This document shows, one piece after another, positions 21,293 to 33,186 of a stretch of 64,000 nucleotides of DNA. The DNA is taken from assembly GCA_043228905.1 (NCBI GenBank), contig JBHGNT010000014.1, positions 6,200,001 through 6,264,000 of the forward strand, given 5' to 3'. The notes beneath the pieces are model-generated. The model was given only the letters and a program-made list of their open reading frames with translations. It was not told where the DNA came from and searched no databases. Positions within the stretch are counted from its first letter, which is position 1, and the number at the start of each line of letters is the position of its first letter. The DNA is from Azolla caroliniana. Its lineage: Eukaryota > Polypodiophyta. The position numbers and the translations under genes are program-made.

Positions 21293-21808
21293 TGTTGAGA
21301 GACGAGCTCAACATTGGGTGCATAAACGGGTGCGTAACCTAGTGCGTAGACTGGGTGCGTAAAACTGTATGCACAATATGGCCATAGCGGTGTGTAAACT
21401 GAGAGGCCGTTAGAATGTTATTTCTCGTAAGGAATAATTTTGGGAGTAAGTGTAGGATGCTCATTTATGAGTGGTCAAGTACTATAAGTACTTGTGTCAG
21501 CTCAATAGTGAGGGCTTGGATAAAAGGTGCTCATTGAGCATGAAGTATGTACAGAGTGTTATCTTTTCTCGTATAGAATTGTCTTTCTGCTCTCTCTGTC
21601 TCTCCCTCTCCTTCTCTGGGATTTCTGCGTTTTACCGAACTGTCGTACTTCCGAACCGTGTACTTTGTGTCTTTCGCATATGCTTCCGCACACGTATTCT
21701 TTTACATGGTATTAGAGCGCGAGGGTTGAGACTCCTTTACAGCCAACAGAAAAGCTTGCGATAAAGACAGAGTTAAGTTATTGTTTTCGGAAAGGATAAG
21801 ACAACAAT

Positions 21809-23938
21809 ATGGACAAAGGAATGGGAAGCTCGCTACCGACTAAGAAGCTCGACAAGAGCAACTACACATCTTGGTCGTACAAGATGCACCCATACCGGCT
21901 TGGTCATGGTTACTAGAGTTATGTCGAAGGAGCCAATGATACAACACCTGAATCAACACACACAGATTTTTCAACTTGGGAACAATCGGTATCGTGTGAA
22001 TTTTCTCACACTATGTAAAAAATAATAATAAATAATAAAATAAGTACTTTATATTAGCTTAATGGCATATTATAAAAAGATAGATGTTTGAGAAGATAGG
22101 GAAAATAGAACTATTATTTATCCCACATAGATAGGAAACTTAAGGCCCAGGCTATATAAGTACCTTGAGCTCCCTCATTTCTCATTTGTGCTAAGAGCAC
22201 TTTGGCCACTTTGTCTTAATGGATGATGGTGGCCAAGTTCCTAAAAACCGGAAACCGATCGGTATGCAAACTGGAAACTGGTCGGTAAGCAAAATCGAAA
22301 ATCGAAAACCGGCCAGTAAGCAAAATCGGAAACTAACTGGTAAGCAAATCCGGAAACTTGTCGGTAAGCAAACTCGAGAACCAACTGGTATGCAAATCCG
22401 GAAATTGGAAACTGGCCGGTCAACAAAACTGGAAACCGGTTGGTAAGCAAAACCGGAACCGGAAACGGCAAGCAAACTGGAATCGAAACTGGAACCGGCA
22501 AGGAACCGGAACTGGTCGGCAATCAAACCAGAATCGGCCGGCCAGCAAAATCAGAACCGGAACCGGCCGACGAGGGATTCAGCGATCGGGTGGAACCGGC
22601 TACTGGAGGTGGTTGGACGCTAACCGAACGGATAAAATGATCATGTGGCTAATTAAAGTGAAGTGAAGAAAACTAAAGTTAAGGTCATGTGGACGGTCGC
22701 ATGCAACTAAAAATAGATGCAACGAAAAGAAAAAGCTATGCAACTAAAAGTAGAGGCCATGCAACAAAAAGTGGAGGCATATGATCAACGGGGAACTCCA
22801 GATATATTCCATTTTTTTTCCTATACTCATATATTCCCTCTCCATTATTTTTCTTTTCCTTCTCGGTTCTCTTATCTTATCGAAGCCATAATACTCATAT
22901 AACCTAATCCTAATTTTCCCTACGGAAGATCTATCACTCATAATTCCAAATTTTTCCATACGGAAGCTATTCAACTCATAAACCATAATCTCTTATCAAA
23001 GCCAAAAAACCCTAATTTTCTATAGAATCCATATCTTAATTTCCTCTTATCTATTACTCTAGTAATCTCCATTAGCTAAACTTTTTGTAATCTCAATCTT
23101 AAGATTGATTGTAATCTTTCTTTCCCTTTATTAATGGAATTTGTGAATCTTTCTCATTTTGTATTGATTGTTTAATATAATCATACAAATCTGATATCTT
23201 CCGATTGGAGGCCCCGGGGTCTTGCCTCAAGTTCACGTATCCTTGTCGTATTTTTGCGACACCGGCAAGTAGAGTTCTTTATTGCTTCGCGTCTTGTGTG
23301 AGTGACCAACTCTTGAGCTACATTCGGGATGCTAAGATGCCAAAGGACTCGTGGGCGAATCTCAAGGGGATTTTTGCCACTAGCACAACGACCAGGAAGC
23401 TGCAGCTCAGGCAGGAGCTCAACAATGTCTGACAAAAAGATTTGTCTATGGCCGATTACATGGCCCAAATCAAGGAGATCTGTGACTCTTTCGCCTCCGT
23501 CAACTTGAACGTTGAGGAGGACGAAATGGTGCAGGTTTTTCTTGGAGGGTTAGCGTCAAAGTTTGGAGCATTCCGAACGGTAGTCTACACAAGGGAGAAT
23601 ACGCCTTCGTTCTTCGAGCTTCAGTCGATGTTGCTCGTGGAGGAAAATCACGCAGGTGCGTCGACGAATAAACACGTCGAGGGCAGGATGTTGTACACGG
23701 AGGAAGATAGGCCCAGTGGTTGTGGTGGACGAGGCAGATTGGCACGCAATGGAGGCGGTTGAAAAGAGCAGATTGCGCCGCATAATCGAAATGCTAGAAG
23801 CAATTCCAAACCCTCTGGAAGCAGGGGGAGTCATAGCGGAAGAGACGCAGGAAGACATCAGAAATCGCACTACGCCGAGGGCTCCGAACGAGCCATAAAT
23901 GGATCGGGCCCAACCTTCATAATGTGCACACTTAATTA
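21809..23938 (+). pseudogene. Gag of C3b, interrupted
   Basis: N-terminal part MDKGMGSSLPTKKLDKSNYT (21809) with a TAG in YWSY (GY*SY). It resumes at 23262 with SRVLYCFASCVSDQ, RDAKMPKDSWANLKGIF and EEDEMVQVFLGGLA. Stops at 23430 (TGA) and 23761 (TGA), then a Gly/Arg-rich stretch. The text ends MCTLNY at the gypsy LTR border. Non-functional. Confidence 0.82.
21990..23261 (+). mobile_element. Solo LTR of a T3-like gypsy element
   Basis: 1272 bp, beginning TATCGTGTGAATTTT (TG decayed to TA) and ending TTTGCGACA. The flanks TCGG (21986-21989) and CCGG (23262-23265) are a 4-bp duplication with one C/T change. Removing the insert restores the C3b gag length seen in C2a near 14365. About 22235-22600 is a run of degenerate repeats built on GGTAAGCAAA and CCGGAAACTGG, giving repetitive low-complexity ORFs that I do not regard as genes. 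Confidence 0.82.
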
Positions 23939-25287
23939 TGTCGTGAAGATCTGTCACTACATGCGGATCGCGAGGCGGAACCGCCGGAGTTCTGGACCGG
24001 AAGGATTCGAAGGAAAGGATTTAAGATAGATTGAAAGAGAGAGAGATTGAGATAAGATAGAACGCTTGATTTTAGATTGAGAGAGAGATTAAGATTGAAC
24101 TCTTGACTTTAGATTTGACGAACAAGGTATATCATCAAAAGGATAACGAATTTTCTTCTTAATTTTTATATAAAGTACAAAGCTCTTGATAAGAATTTTA
24201 CATTCCCCTTCATCTTTTTCCTCCCCTCTTTTATAGATGCCCTCATGCATTTGAGGGTACAAGACATGCATAAAATGCATGTTTGCCATTTGGCGCTCAT
24301 GTATTATATGTGGTGCATGATAACCATGTCACTCATTTTAGCTCTCATGTATGAGAATTTACATGTAAATTTACAATGACAAAAATATAATGTGTTAAAG
24401 AAATGGTTTGGCTTAATGGTAAGCCTATTGCTTCTTATCTTGGAGGTGTGAAGTTCGAGTTTTGCTTACATCTTTTTCTTTTATGCACAAAATACTATTA
24501 GGCTTTTGCATCAAATATCTTTAAGACACCATGCACCGCGATCAACCGACACGACCGATCTGTCCGATTTGCATCCGTTTGGTCCGGCCCAATCCGCATC
24601 CCGAGTCGCTTGCCGGTCACCTGCTCTACCGCCGGTTGCCGCTGGCTCACCGTCCCCGGCTCGCCGGCTCCATCACCGGTTGTCGCCGGCTCACTGGATC
24701 TGCCACCGGTTGCCAGATCATCGGTCACCGGTTCCGTCGCCAGTTGCCGAATCACTGGTTCCGTCGCTGGTTGCCGGATCCATCTGGTCAACGGTAGCCG
24801 AATGCATCTGGTCACCGATTGCCGGCTCCATCTGGTTTCCGATTCTATCGTCAACCAATTTGAGTTTTTTCACCAACCGGTTCGGGTATTTAGCCACATT
24901 CGACGACTTAGCCACATATGTCCATCTAGACAAAAGTGGCTCAAGTCCAACTATTTCTTATGTGCTCTTAACACATAGATGAATTATGATGGATCTCAAT
25001 CTGCTATATGTAGTTGGGCCTAAACTTTTCCTTTCTATGTGGGATATTTCACACTTTTATTTTTCTCTTTTCCTTCACAAACTTCCTACCCACATAACTT
25101 GAGACTTAGATGTTTGTTTATTATGTAGTAAGGTGCATTCGAAAGCTCTTGCAGACCTCCATCTTTTTGTACTAAGATATTAAACATATTTTAAATAGTA
25201 TTTTCACTATTATTGTTTTATATGATTCATACTCGATTTCGTATGTTTTATGTGATTTTCACACCATTGCCGAAAATCTTCACGACA
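23939..25287 (-). mobile_element. Solo LTR of a T3-like gypsy element at a rearrangement junction
   Basis: 1349 bp, TGTCGTGAAG...CTTCACGACA on the plus strand. By the position of its tRNA-like segment and the terminus resembling the 3' end of T3 LTRs (GTTCCGCC... near 23970), it is on the minus strand. Its left flank is C3b gag (+) and its right flank C2c gag (-), and no target duplication is visible (ATTA versus ACGT). About 24530-24850 is GC-rich with CCGGTTGCCG-type repeats. Confidence 0.75.
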
Positions 25288-26540
25288 ACGTCTTCCGAGT
25301 TGGAGGTGCTTGTTGAGTCGGAGGCCATCATAGAGTTCGCTCTATGTCTCATTACGAATAGACCACCGTAGTTGTCGTATTCGGAGTTGTTGGCGTAGTT
25401 TGTGAGTTTTTGGCTTGTCGAAACTGACTCACTTCTCTTTTTCTGACATTCCTCTTCGTGGTGGCCGATTTTGTTGCAATAGTTGCAAGCAATGGGCCAC
25501 ATTTGTTGACCTTGTTCGGCATGGAAGCTCCCCCTTCTTCCAAAGGTTCCTCGATGGCTTTCGTCTTGTTGTCGAAGGTTTGAGGTCCCTTCGTGTGATG
25601 GGTCGAATAAGCCTCTTCTACCGCCTTAAATTCGTTCTCGGCCACCATCCGAATTTGAGAACAACATTTGTCCTTCCGACGTCTTGGTCTTGGTTTGAAC
25701 GTGGTTCTCTTCAACCAATAACATTGATTGAAGGTCGAAGAATGAAGGAGGGTTTTCCCTCACCAAGATTGTCATCCTCAATGAGTCGAATCATTGTGCG
25801 AGGCCGCCCAAGCATACTTAACCATCTCGTCTTCATCAATGTTTATGTTGATGGAGCCAAGCGAGTTGCAAATGCTCTTGATCTTGGCGGCATAGTCTGA
25901 CACAGACATATCTTTTTGCCAAATGTTGTTCCACTTTTGTCGGAGTTGAAGCTTTCGGGTGGTCGTGTTGGCGGCGAACATTTTCTTCAACTTCTCCCAA
26001 GCCTCTTTAGGTGTTTTGGCGTCTCGAATGTGGCTACGCATGTGTTCGTGGACACATGTTGCCAAACAATACATGACTCGACTCGCCGCTTGCTCCCATG
26101 TTGAGTAGTTGGCGTTCTTTGGGTCGGGTTGTTTTTCTTGTGCGCCGTTGACGTAGCTCTAATACCCTTGGCCAACAAGGTATTGGTTCATCTTGTACTC
26201 CCAAGATGAATAATTTCTCTGGTCTAGCTTTTCACTAGGGAGCGAGCTACCCATTTGTGTCTTCCCTTTTGTCTTTTCTTCCTTTGGTCACGTACACTTG
26301 CTACGTAGCAGGACTATGGTAGCCGATAGCCAAATTTTGTCATCGGCGTCTCGAACCCACAATCACGGAGTTGAGTGGGCATAATGGATTTTCTAAACCA
26401 CACACTCTGATACCATGTTAAGAATTAGGTAATTAAGCAAGAGTTAATTAGTACCTAATTATGTGATTAAGCAACGAAAGATTAGGTGATATGTGTGTGT
26501 ATGTGTGTGAGAAGAAGAGAGAGGAAACCCTAAACCTGCG
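25288..26540 (-). pseudogene. Copia C2c: gag, primer site and LTR stub
   Basis: Minus-strand gag from ATG at 26252-26254 (MGSSLPSEKLDQRNYSS-like). The blocks are RDAKTPKEAWEKLKKMFAAN, NINIDEDEMVKYAW and a zinc knuckle CNYCNKIGHHEEEC near 25480. It contains a stop (GY*SYVNGA, 26160), frameshifts near 25790 and 25715 and ends near the protease. The primer site complement (CTCTGATACCA) is at 26405-26415. LTR text from 26416 to about 26540 matches the C2a LTR end (reverse complement of CCTAATTCTTAACA). Confidence 0.85.
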
Positions 26541-27066
26541 GAAGAGTTGAATGTAGCCAAGTTTTTAAAAGAATGGAAGAAGAGAATGCAAGCAGCACAA
26601 GTGCATTTGACTAAGACAAAGTCTTAGATGATTAATCGGGTCAACAAGAAACGTGAACGTGTGGAGTTTTTCCAAGGAGACTTAGTATTAGTTAGTGTGG
26701 CTAATTGGCCGTTACCTCAAGATCTCACACCGAAGTTCAATCATAGATACGACGGCCCATACAAATATAACAAAACAGATCAACGTCTCCTACAAATTAC
26801 AATTACCTACAACCTCCAAAATCCACGATGTTTTTCATGTCAGCCTACTAAAGCGTTTTCATACTGATGAAACATGGGGTTGTGAGGCAACCAATAACAT
26901 GACATGCGAACCAGAGGCCATATTAAAGGCACAAGTTCGTAGAGGGAGAAGACACTACTTGATCAAGTGGCAAGGGTGATCATTGGCGAAAGCTTCATGG
27001 GTTTCTAAGGACGTGCTACGACAAGCAGGTTTCGAGTGGTTAATGGAGCCACTAAACCATAGTTAA
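26541..27066 (+). pseudogene. Chromovirus (Ty3/gypsy) integrase tail with chromodomain
   Basis: A fragment unrelated to T3-A. It has the integrase C-terminal GDLVLVSVANWPLP-like block, then SKIHDVFHVSLLKRF, then a chromodomain (CEPEAILKAQV...HYLIKWQG*SLAKASWVSKD). A TGA at 26977 falls where chromodomains carry an aromatic/hydrophobic residue, and a frame change lies near 26790. It ends TAA at 27064-27066. Chromodomains of this type direct integration to marked chromatin; this copy is dead. Confidence 0.82.
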
Positions 27067-27120
27067 CACGGGGGCTAAATGTTGTCACCATGCATTAGTT
27101 TCATGGTCGAAACTCTCACC

Positions 27121-27573
27121 CTTGGGGGGAGAGTGTTACATCTGTTAGGTATTTTACCTAAAATAAAGAAACTGTTATAAATAAAGAACCTTGGAAGTAC
27201 AAGCGATTCAATTAGTGAACGTTTGACATTCCAATTATTCCTATTTAATAGGAACCTATTTTTCTCGAGGGGCAGACCCCAATTTTGGGAGTTAGTAATA
27301 CTTATGGAGCTTTTGTAATTCTTACTTTAATTAAACGATGTTTTTTAGTTAATTCATGTTGGGTGGCGGTAACAGTTGTGGTGGAGAGGGGCATTTTTGT
27401 AATAAAAAGAATTCCACACAACATTCAAGTAAGTATGTGTCTGACTGTCTTTTTATACATACGTATATGTATGTATATACGTACATCACTCATTCCTTCT
27501 TCTTCTTCTTCTTCTTTAATTCCTGTGTCCTGTCCTGTCCTGTCCTGTCCTGTTCTTCCTCTCCTCTTTGGCA
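27121..27573 (+). repeat. Polypurine tract and start of a gypsy LTR, running toward the ERLIN-like gene
   Basis: A CTTGGGGGGAGAG tract (27121-27133) follows the chromovirus tail and precedes TGTTACATCTG at 27134, the likely start of its 3' LTR. I cannot place the LTR end. The next 440 bp contain AT-rich DNA, a (TTC)n run at about 27495-27516 and a (TCCTG)n run at about 27526-27552, which probably form the promoter/5' UTR of the gene. Confidence 0.55.
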
Positions 27574-27950
27574 ATGAGACCTCCCCCTCCTGTTGCGAAT
27601 CATGGAGGTGCCCAGCAGCTCCCAGCCATCCCCTACCTCCCCTTCGCTGTCATAGCTTCCCTTGCGGTAAGTGTCTCCCACATCTATGTTCATCATTCAT
27701 TATCGGGGTCATTGCTATGATGGATGCATCGTCTGTTTGAATATCACAAGGTAATTTTTTCGGCATGTAGACAGGAGGAATGATAATGATGTAGCGAATA
27801 TGTGGGAAATTATAAAAGCCTTGGACCCACGATAGATTACCTCTGAGTTAAACTTCTTTACACTGATGTGGCATGTAGTTTAGCTGAAGTGACATATGAT
27901 GGAACAAAGATTTGTGAAAGTATAAATGATTTAGGGTAAGCTCATTAGGA

Positions 27951-27985
<35 letters not shown>

Positions 27986-30866
27986 TTCAATCCCTACATT
28001 CTGCAGTGGCACATCTAGGTGCATGGGTTGATAAAATTTATGGTTTGCCACATTACCAGAGAGAAAGAGAGAGAGATTTGACTGACTAATTTAGCTTGGG
28101 TGATAAATTCCTTCAGAGGGAACAGAAAGGTCATGCATTCAACCCGTACAATCCATTAGTGCAAGGGGATTGGCCAGATGAAAGTAGCTCAGTTGGTAAG
28201 GTCTTCTAGCAGAGTTCTGAAAAGCTCATGTGTTCCCTCAATTCTGCAATGTCTGATACTAAACTAGTGCATTTAGTGATATTTAAATCGAGCCCAGTTC
28301 ATGGATCCATAGAAACATGGCTTAGCCCCCTAGGTACAATGCTAATTCAGAGAAAGGGAGAGAGATTTGTTATATGGCTTATCACTAGGCTACAACTTGA
28401 ATATGAAAAAAAAGGGGACGAGAGAGAGTTTTCGCTTCATTTAATAGGATGTCTTTGGCCTGTTGTCCATTTTCCTCAGATCCTTTTCTCTGTTATTGCC
28501 GCCGGTTCACGCTTTGAAATCATCCATCAAATTCCTGAGGGTCATGTTGGTGTTTATTGGAGGGGTGGAGCTCTTCTTAAGACAATCTCTGAGCCTGGTG
28601 AGTCTTATAACATTGACTTACTCTGGCTTGTGTGTTCAAGAACATATAAATTTGTTTTAACGCCAGGTTTTCATTATCTTCATTCACCTTTATGAGAATG
28701 TTCTTATTTATATTTTCCAAGGTTTTCATTTGATGATTCCCTATGTCACACACGTCGAACCGATACAAGTCACAATCCAGACAGATCAGGTTCTTGATTG
28801 ATGCTCTGTATGTGGTAGTGAGTCACTCTAGCTCTTACTTAAATACAATGTTTCAGGTTAAGAATATACCTTGTGGTACCAAAGGAGGAGTTATGATTTT
28901 CTTTGAGAAAATTGAGGTGAGCACTCTCACTTTTCCTCTATAATCATGGGATATCAACTTTCTTGTTATACTATGTTAATCATCAATAAATCTTTCATCG
29001 GTTGAACTTGTATACAAGTGGCAAGTATCTCATGGTTTTGACAACTTTTCATTGGATGTACTCGTGTGTAGGTGGTGAATAGATTAAAGAAGGATTTTGT
29101 ATACGAAACAATATTGAACTACGGAGTAAGCTATGACAAAACGTGGATATATGACAAAATCCATCATGAAATTAATCAATTTTGTAGTGCGAAGTCGTTA
29201 CAAGAAGTCTACATCGATAAATTTGATCAGGTAAACACCATCTTTCTGCCCATGAGTCATAAAGATAGTTTCTGTTGAAATGTCGAGAATCACATGCTTG
29301 AACATACAGAGAAGGCTATGTTAACATAGTTTAAGAAGCCAAAAATGTCACATAAGACTGAACACGAGATTATATCTTACAATGTTTTCTCTTCCTCGAG
29401 AGCAACAAACCAAAATAAATATAACTAAACACAGGGCGCTAAAGAATGGTGACATCTTGAAATTCTAAACTTGATAGATTGAAACCTTTATCTTTGAAAA
29501 ACTTCCAACATGGGCTGATCCAAGATGGAGACGTATCCAAAGCTAGGGAAGAACCTCTAATGCCGGGTGATAATGGCCTTTATATTTCGGGGACAAGTGC
29601 ATGTATGCCACAACCATCTAGATCAAGACATCGTCACATGTGGTAAAGCATATACTGTAATGCCTTTAGAGTGTCTTGGTAAAGACACCACTTATGGCTC
29701 TGCCACTGTCCATATATTTACTTGTTTGGTTTACAGTTTCCTTACAACTTCATAGGTTTTATATCGTCAGATGTGAAACCTTTGAGTTTGTAACCTAGGA
29801 TTTGAGCAATTGGTCATGTCCGGGATTTTCTTGGAAAGTTCTTGTAATGATGCATTTATTACATGCTATGTTAAGTATTCTGTTAAAAAGGTCATTTGGC
29901 TGCTACAACGTCATTACGTTTATTTTCAAATTTCAATGCAACAAAAAAGAGCTTCAATTTTTTCAAAGATGTTCTAGAACCTTAGTTGTTGTCAGTATAT
30001 AATATTGGCTGCATTTGATTGTGAACATTTCTCAATTGTTATCTGCAGATTGATGAAATCATGAAGGATGCAATTCAACGTGATTGTACACGCTATGCAC
30101 CTGGAATTGAAATAATTGGTGTTCGAGTTACAAAACCTTCAATCCCTCCAACCATTGCACGGAACTATGAACTAATGGAGGAGGAGAGAACTAAGGTCTA
30201 TTTCTACTTCAGTGCACTTCATATACCCGTTATAGTCAAAGTTTTTTTCATTACATTAATCTGATGTGTGGTACTTTGAAGGTACTTATTGCTGCAGAGA
30301 TACAGAGGGTTGTAGAAAAGGAAGCAGAGACTCAGAAGAAAAAAGCAGTGACAGAGGCTGAGAGAGATGCACAAGTAAGTATAATTTACATGAACCAAAA
30401 GGTTACAGAGAAGGAGAGCGTAAAACGACAGGAGCAAATTGAGAATGAAATTTACTTGGCAAAAGAGAAGTCTCTTGCAGATGCAGATTTTTACAGGTGT
30501 GTTGAATACGGATCATTTAAGCAGGTGGTGGGTTTTCAATTCTGAAATCTCATTGTGAAACAATGATGTTGCAATGATATAGAGTTATAAAGGAGGCTGA
30601 GGCTAATCGACTGAAACTGACTCCTCAGTTTCTGGAGCTCAGGTTTATTGAAGCTATCGCAAACAACTCAAAAATATATTTCGGTGAAAAGGTTTGTATT
30701 GATACTCAATGTATGACGTTTTATGTTTGTTTAAATTCATCAGATTCTGTGTATAAAGGAGATTGTTTATGAGTTTACATATTTTTCTTGCTGATAGATA
30801 CCGGACATGGTTATGAACCAAAGGCTTCTCGGGAATTTTCTGGATAGGGAGAATATTAAACAATAG
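27574..30866 (+). CDS. ERLIN-like SPFH/prohibitin-domain protein (9 exons, 345 aa)
   Basis: Exons: 27574-27666, 28480-28597, 28722-28789, 28857-28916, 29072-29230, 30049-30195, 30282-30496, 30583-30691, 30798-30866. They sum to 1038 nt with all eight introns GT-AG and phases matching. Residues ~19-38 are a hydrophobic signal-anchor ([20 protein letters not shown]). The SPFH domain follows ([68 protein letters not shown]), then a charged helical segment ([20 protein letters not shown]) and a conserved tail ([29 protein letters not shown]). ERLIN proteins are ER-membrane, lipid-raft-associated scaffolds; in animals they recruit ubiquitin ligases for ERAD, and the plant role is less clear. Length fits the family, and I find no stop or frameshift. 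The start was chosen because exon 1 splices in frame to the anchor. Confidence 0.93.
27951..28400 (+). repeat. Simple repeat and possible SINE-like segments in intron 1
   Basis: A (GA)n(CAGA)n microsatellite at 27951-27984 is followed by segments resembling tRNA-derived SINE pieces. GTAGCTCAGTTGGTAAGG at 28184-28201 is an A-box-like sequence, and GGTCATGCATTCAACCC near 28128 recalls a B box. GA-rich stretches recur at 28060-28075 and 28350-28367. Order and spacing are not those of a single clean SINE, so the assignment is tentative. Confidence 0.35.
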
Positions 30867-33186
30867 TGTCATTTCTAGGGGCTTGAACTTCCATCAAATA
30901 TTGTAGATCGAGTACCTCACGATTCTGGTTGGTCATTTATAGTTTTATTATGAAAGGGCCATGTGTCACACTTAACTGATTGTCAGACTGCATTTTCTGC
31001 ATTAAGCTATTTGGATTATTTTTTATTTTGCCACAATGCCTAAAACTATACAAAAGGTTACATGATCCATAAAAGCTTCATGCATCAATGAGTTTTTTTG
31101 CATAAAGCTATTTGTATTTCTTTTGTTTTCCCATGATGCTACAACAATATGACGGGTGGGGACAAAATGAAATCAGAATGGAGTGAAATCAGTAGTTTCT
31201 CCTTTGTCAAAAAGAAATTGTCTTATGATGCAACTGTTAGAGATGTTCTATGGGTTTGTTATGATTCTGAATTAACACTAGTTTTGCATATTTCTTTGCA
31301 GCCGAAGAATGGAACTTGCTGAAATTTCTCTCATACCTTTGATTCCAATTTCATTGTCATGCAGAAAACTGCATATAGTTGGTGCAGTTGATGATATATA
31401 ACTTTTTCACCTGTTTACACACATGTTAGTGATGACATGGGGATTTTTACCCTGGTCTTCAGACTATTGGGCAGAAATTTGTTTGAGAGATGTTTGATTG
31501 GTCTGTTAATTTCATTTGGGTTCACTTGCACAGTTCAAGAGTGAAACCTCCAAACCATGAGCATAACAAATTTGGCTTCATATCCCTGCTTCGTAAACTG
31601 GTAATTATGTTTAATTTATTTCCACGTTTGTTTTTGTGATGATATTTTCTGATCGGGCATTGCTCTAATTACGTAATGATCGCACATCCATGTATAGAGA
31701 CAATTTGAAGACATCAGTGGTCCCCACTGATCTCACAAGGTATGCTGTGAGGATTGTGATGAATAGGATATCTGGCCATTTCCTTTTCTTGTTCTTTTGT
31801 GAATAATGAATGCCTTTCATTATGAAAAGAAAATACCACTGTGACTAAGTTACAACAAACACCGTTAGAGCTTTGGGGACCTAAGTACTAAGAACTCAAT
31901 CCCACCCTATCCACCAATTCAGATGAAGAATGTGATGATGATTGCCTCTCTTTATGGTTGAGATCGTGTGACTTCTCTGACAATGTCAATTGCAACCAAA
32001 GAAGTTCTTTAGGCTTTGCATCTATTTCTTCACCCCTTCTTGTGAACAAAGAAGTGAAGTCATTTTGCATATTCCGATTGAATCATAACCCCAATCATAG
32101 AACGTAATATATGCATTCGTTTTCTCAAACATTCATTTTCATATGATTGCAAACGAATGTGTATATTATCCAAACATACTTCTGTTTCTTTTTTGACTAG
32201 CCTTTTTTTTTTGGCTCAATTTTAGCAATTTGGCTACGTCACAAAGAGGGCCAAACGTGTCAGCCCTCACCATGCCTCCACAGTCCACCTTTGCCACGTC
32301 TCCATGTTGCTTTTTGCCCTTTCGCTTCTCCACCTTCACCACGTCTCTCCACCACTCAATGGTAGCATGGATTAATTCATGATGAATTGCCTAATAAGGA
32401 TAGAGTTAGCACCCATTGAACCTTGTCCTTGATTAGGACAACTCCAAATGGTAATTAGGGCATGACTAGGTCACCAAGCAAGCGAGTATCTTCTAGTTGC
32501 TAATTTTCTGAGTATGCATGTATGGCCAATTAGTAATTAGGACGTGATTAGTGGCCACCGCAAACGTCTACTTAAAAAGATGAGTGTGCTGTCTTTAATA
32601 ATAATAATAACATTATTATCACTAGTAGTACTACTAATATTATTGTTGTTATGATTAATGTGTGGGGTGGGGTTGGATCGCATGATGATGGGCTTCTTGC
32701 ATTATTCACGAATATTCATGTGATGTTTACAATTTTGCTTCACATGAAAGCTCTATGTATGAATGTATATAAGTATGGAGATGTAAATATTCACCATAGC
32801 CATATGTAGTACCATAGAATGGAACCACACCAATTTGCCTTCACCACGCCTCTTCACTACTTTGCCCTCTTGGTCATTCGAGGGTAAATAAATATTATAG
32901 TAAATAATGAATACAAAAGTATGATATTTACCATACTTCGAGGGCGTTTACCATACTTGAAAGATCGAAACATACTCGAATGCGAATGCATGATGGTATG
33001 TATGGTTCATAAATCATATTATGGCACCAATACCTCACAAACTCAAAAACATTTGGAAATGGTGCCACTCCACCCTTCTCCTTATGTGTAAAAACTTGAT
33101 TGAATGAAGATATTCTTACTCTAGTCAAAGACATCCACACTAAATTGATACACCTCTAAATTGGAAATGGAGGGAATGGATGGAAT
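30867..33186. other. 3' flank of the ERLIN-like gene and AT-rich intergenic DNA
   Basis: No ORF here resembles a known protein. The proximal part is probably 3' UTR; a pyrimidine-rich TTTCTTTGCAG at 31292-31302 could be a splice acceptor for a downstream UTR exon. An (ATA)n-like stretch lies at about 32600-32650. I recognise no transposon coding sequence in these 2.3 kb, the longest TE-poor run in the window. Confidence 0.6.

Larger units (their letters stand above)
21293..23938 (+). mobile_element. Copia C3b: LTR plus gag, split by a gypsy solo LTR
   Basis: LTR 21293-21716 (TGTTGAGA...TTTTACA), then a primer site with one change (TGGTATTAGAGC, 21717-21728). Gag begins at ATG 21809. Gag is interrupted by the solo gypsy LTR 21990-23261 and is cut at 23938 inside the zinc knuckle region by another gypsy LTR. 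The rest of the element is absent. Confidence 0.85.

Noticed and set aside
22219-22666. Asn/Lys/Gly-rich ORFs as possible low-complexity proteins
   Set aside because: They translate degenerate GGTAAGCAAA/CCGGAAAC repeats within a gypsy solo LTR; all frames and both strands give similar repetitive text.
24413-24470. Functional tRNA gene
   Set aside because: A- and B-box-like stretches are present, but their spacing is about 35 nt, no acceptor stem pairs, and the same module recurs in LTRs. Kept only as a tRNA-like module.
24506-24982. Pro/Ser-rich 158-residue ORF
   Set aside because: Lies in the GC-rich repeated part of a solo LTR with multiple overlapping frames and no recognisable domain.
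26541-27066. Host chromodomain gene
   Set aside because: The chromodomain is preceded by gypsy integrase text and followed by a purine tract and an LTR start, and it contains a stop, so it is a chromovirus remnant.
28228-28695. 155-residue ORF at the start of the ERLIN SPFH domain as a separate gene
   Set aside because: It runs through the intron 1 end, exon 2 and intron 2. The exon model from 27574 with GT-AG borders explains the conserved part.
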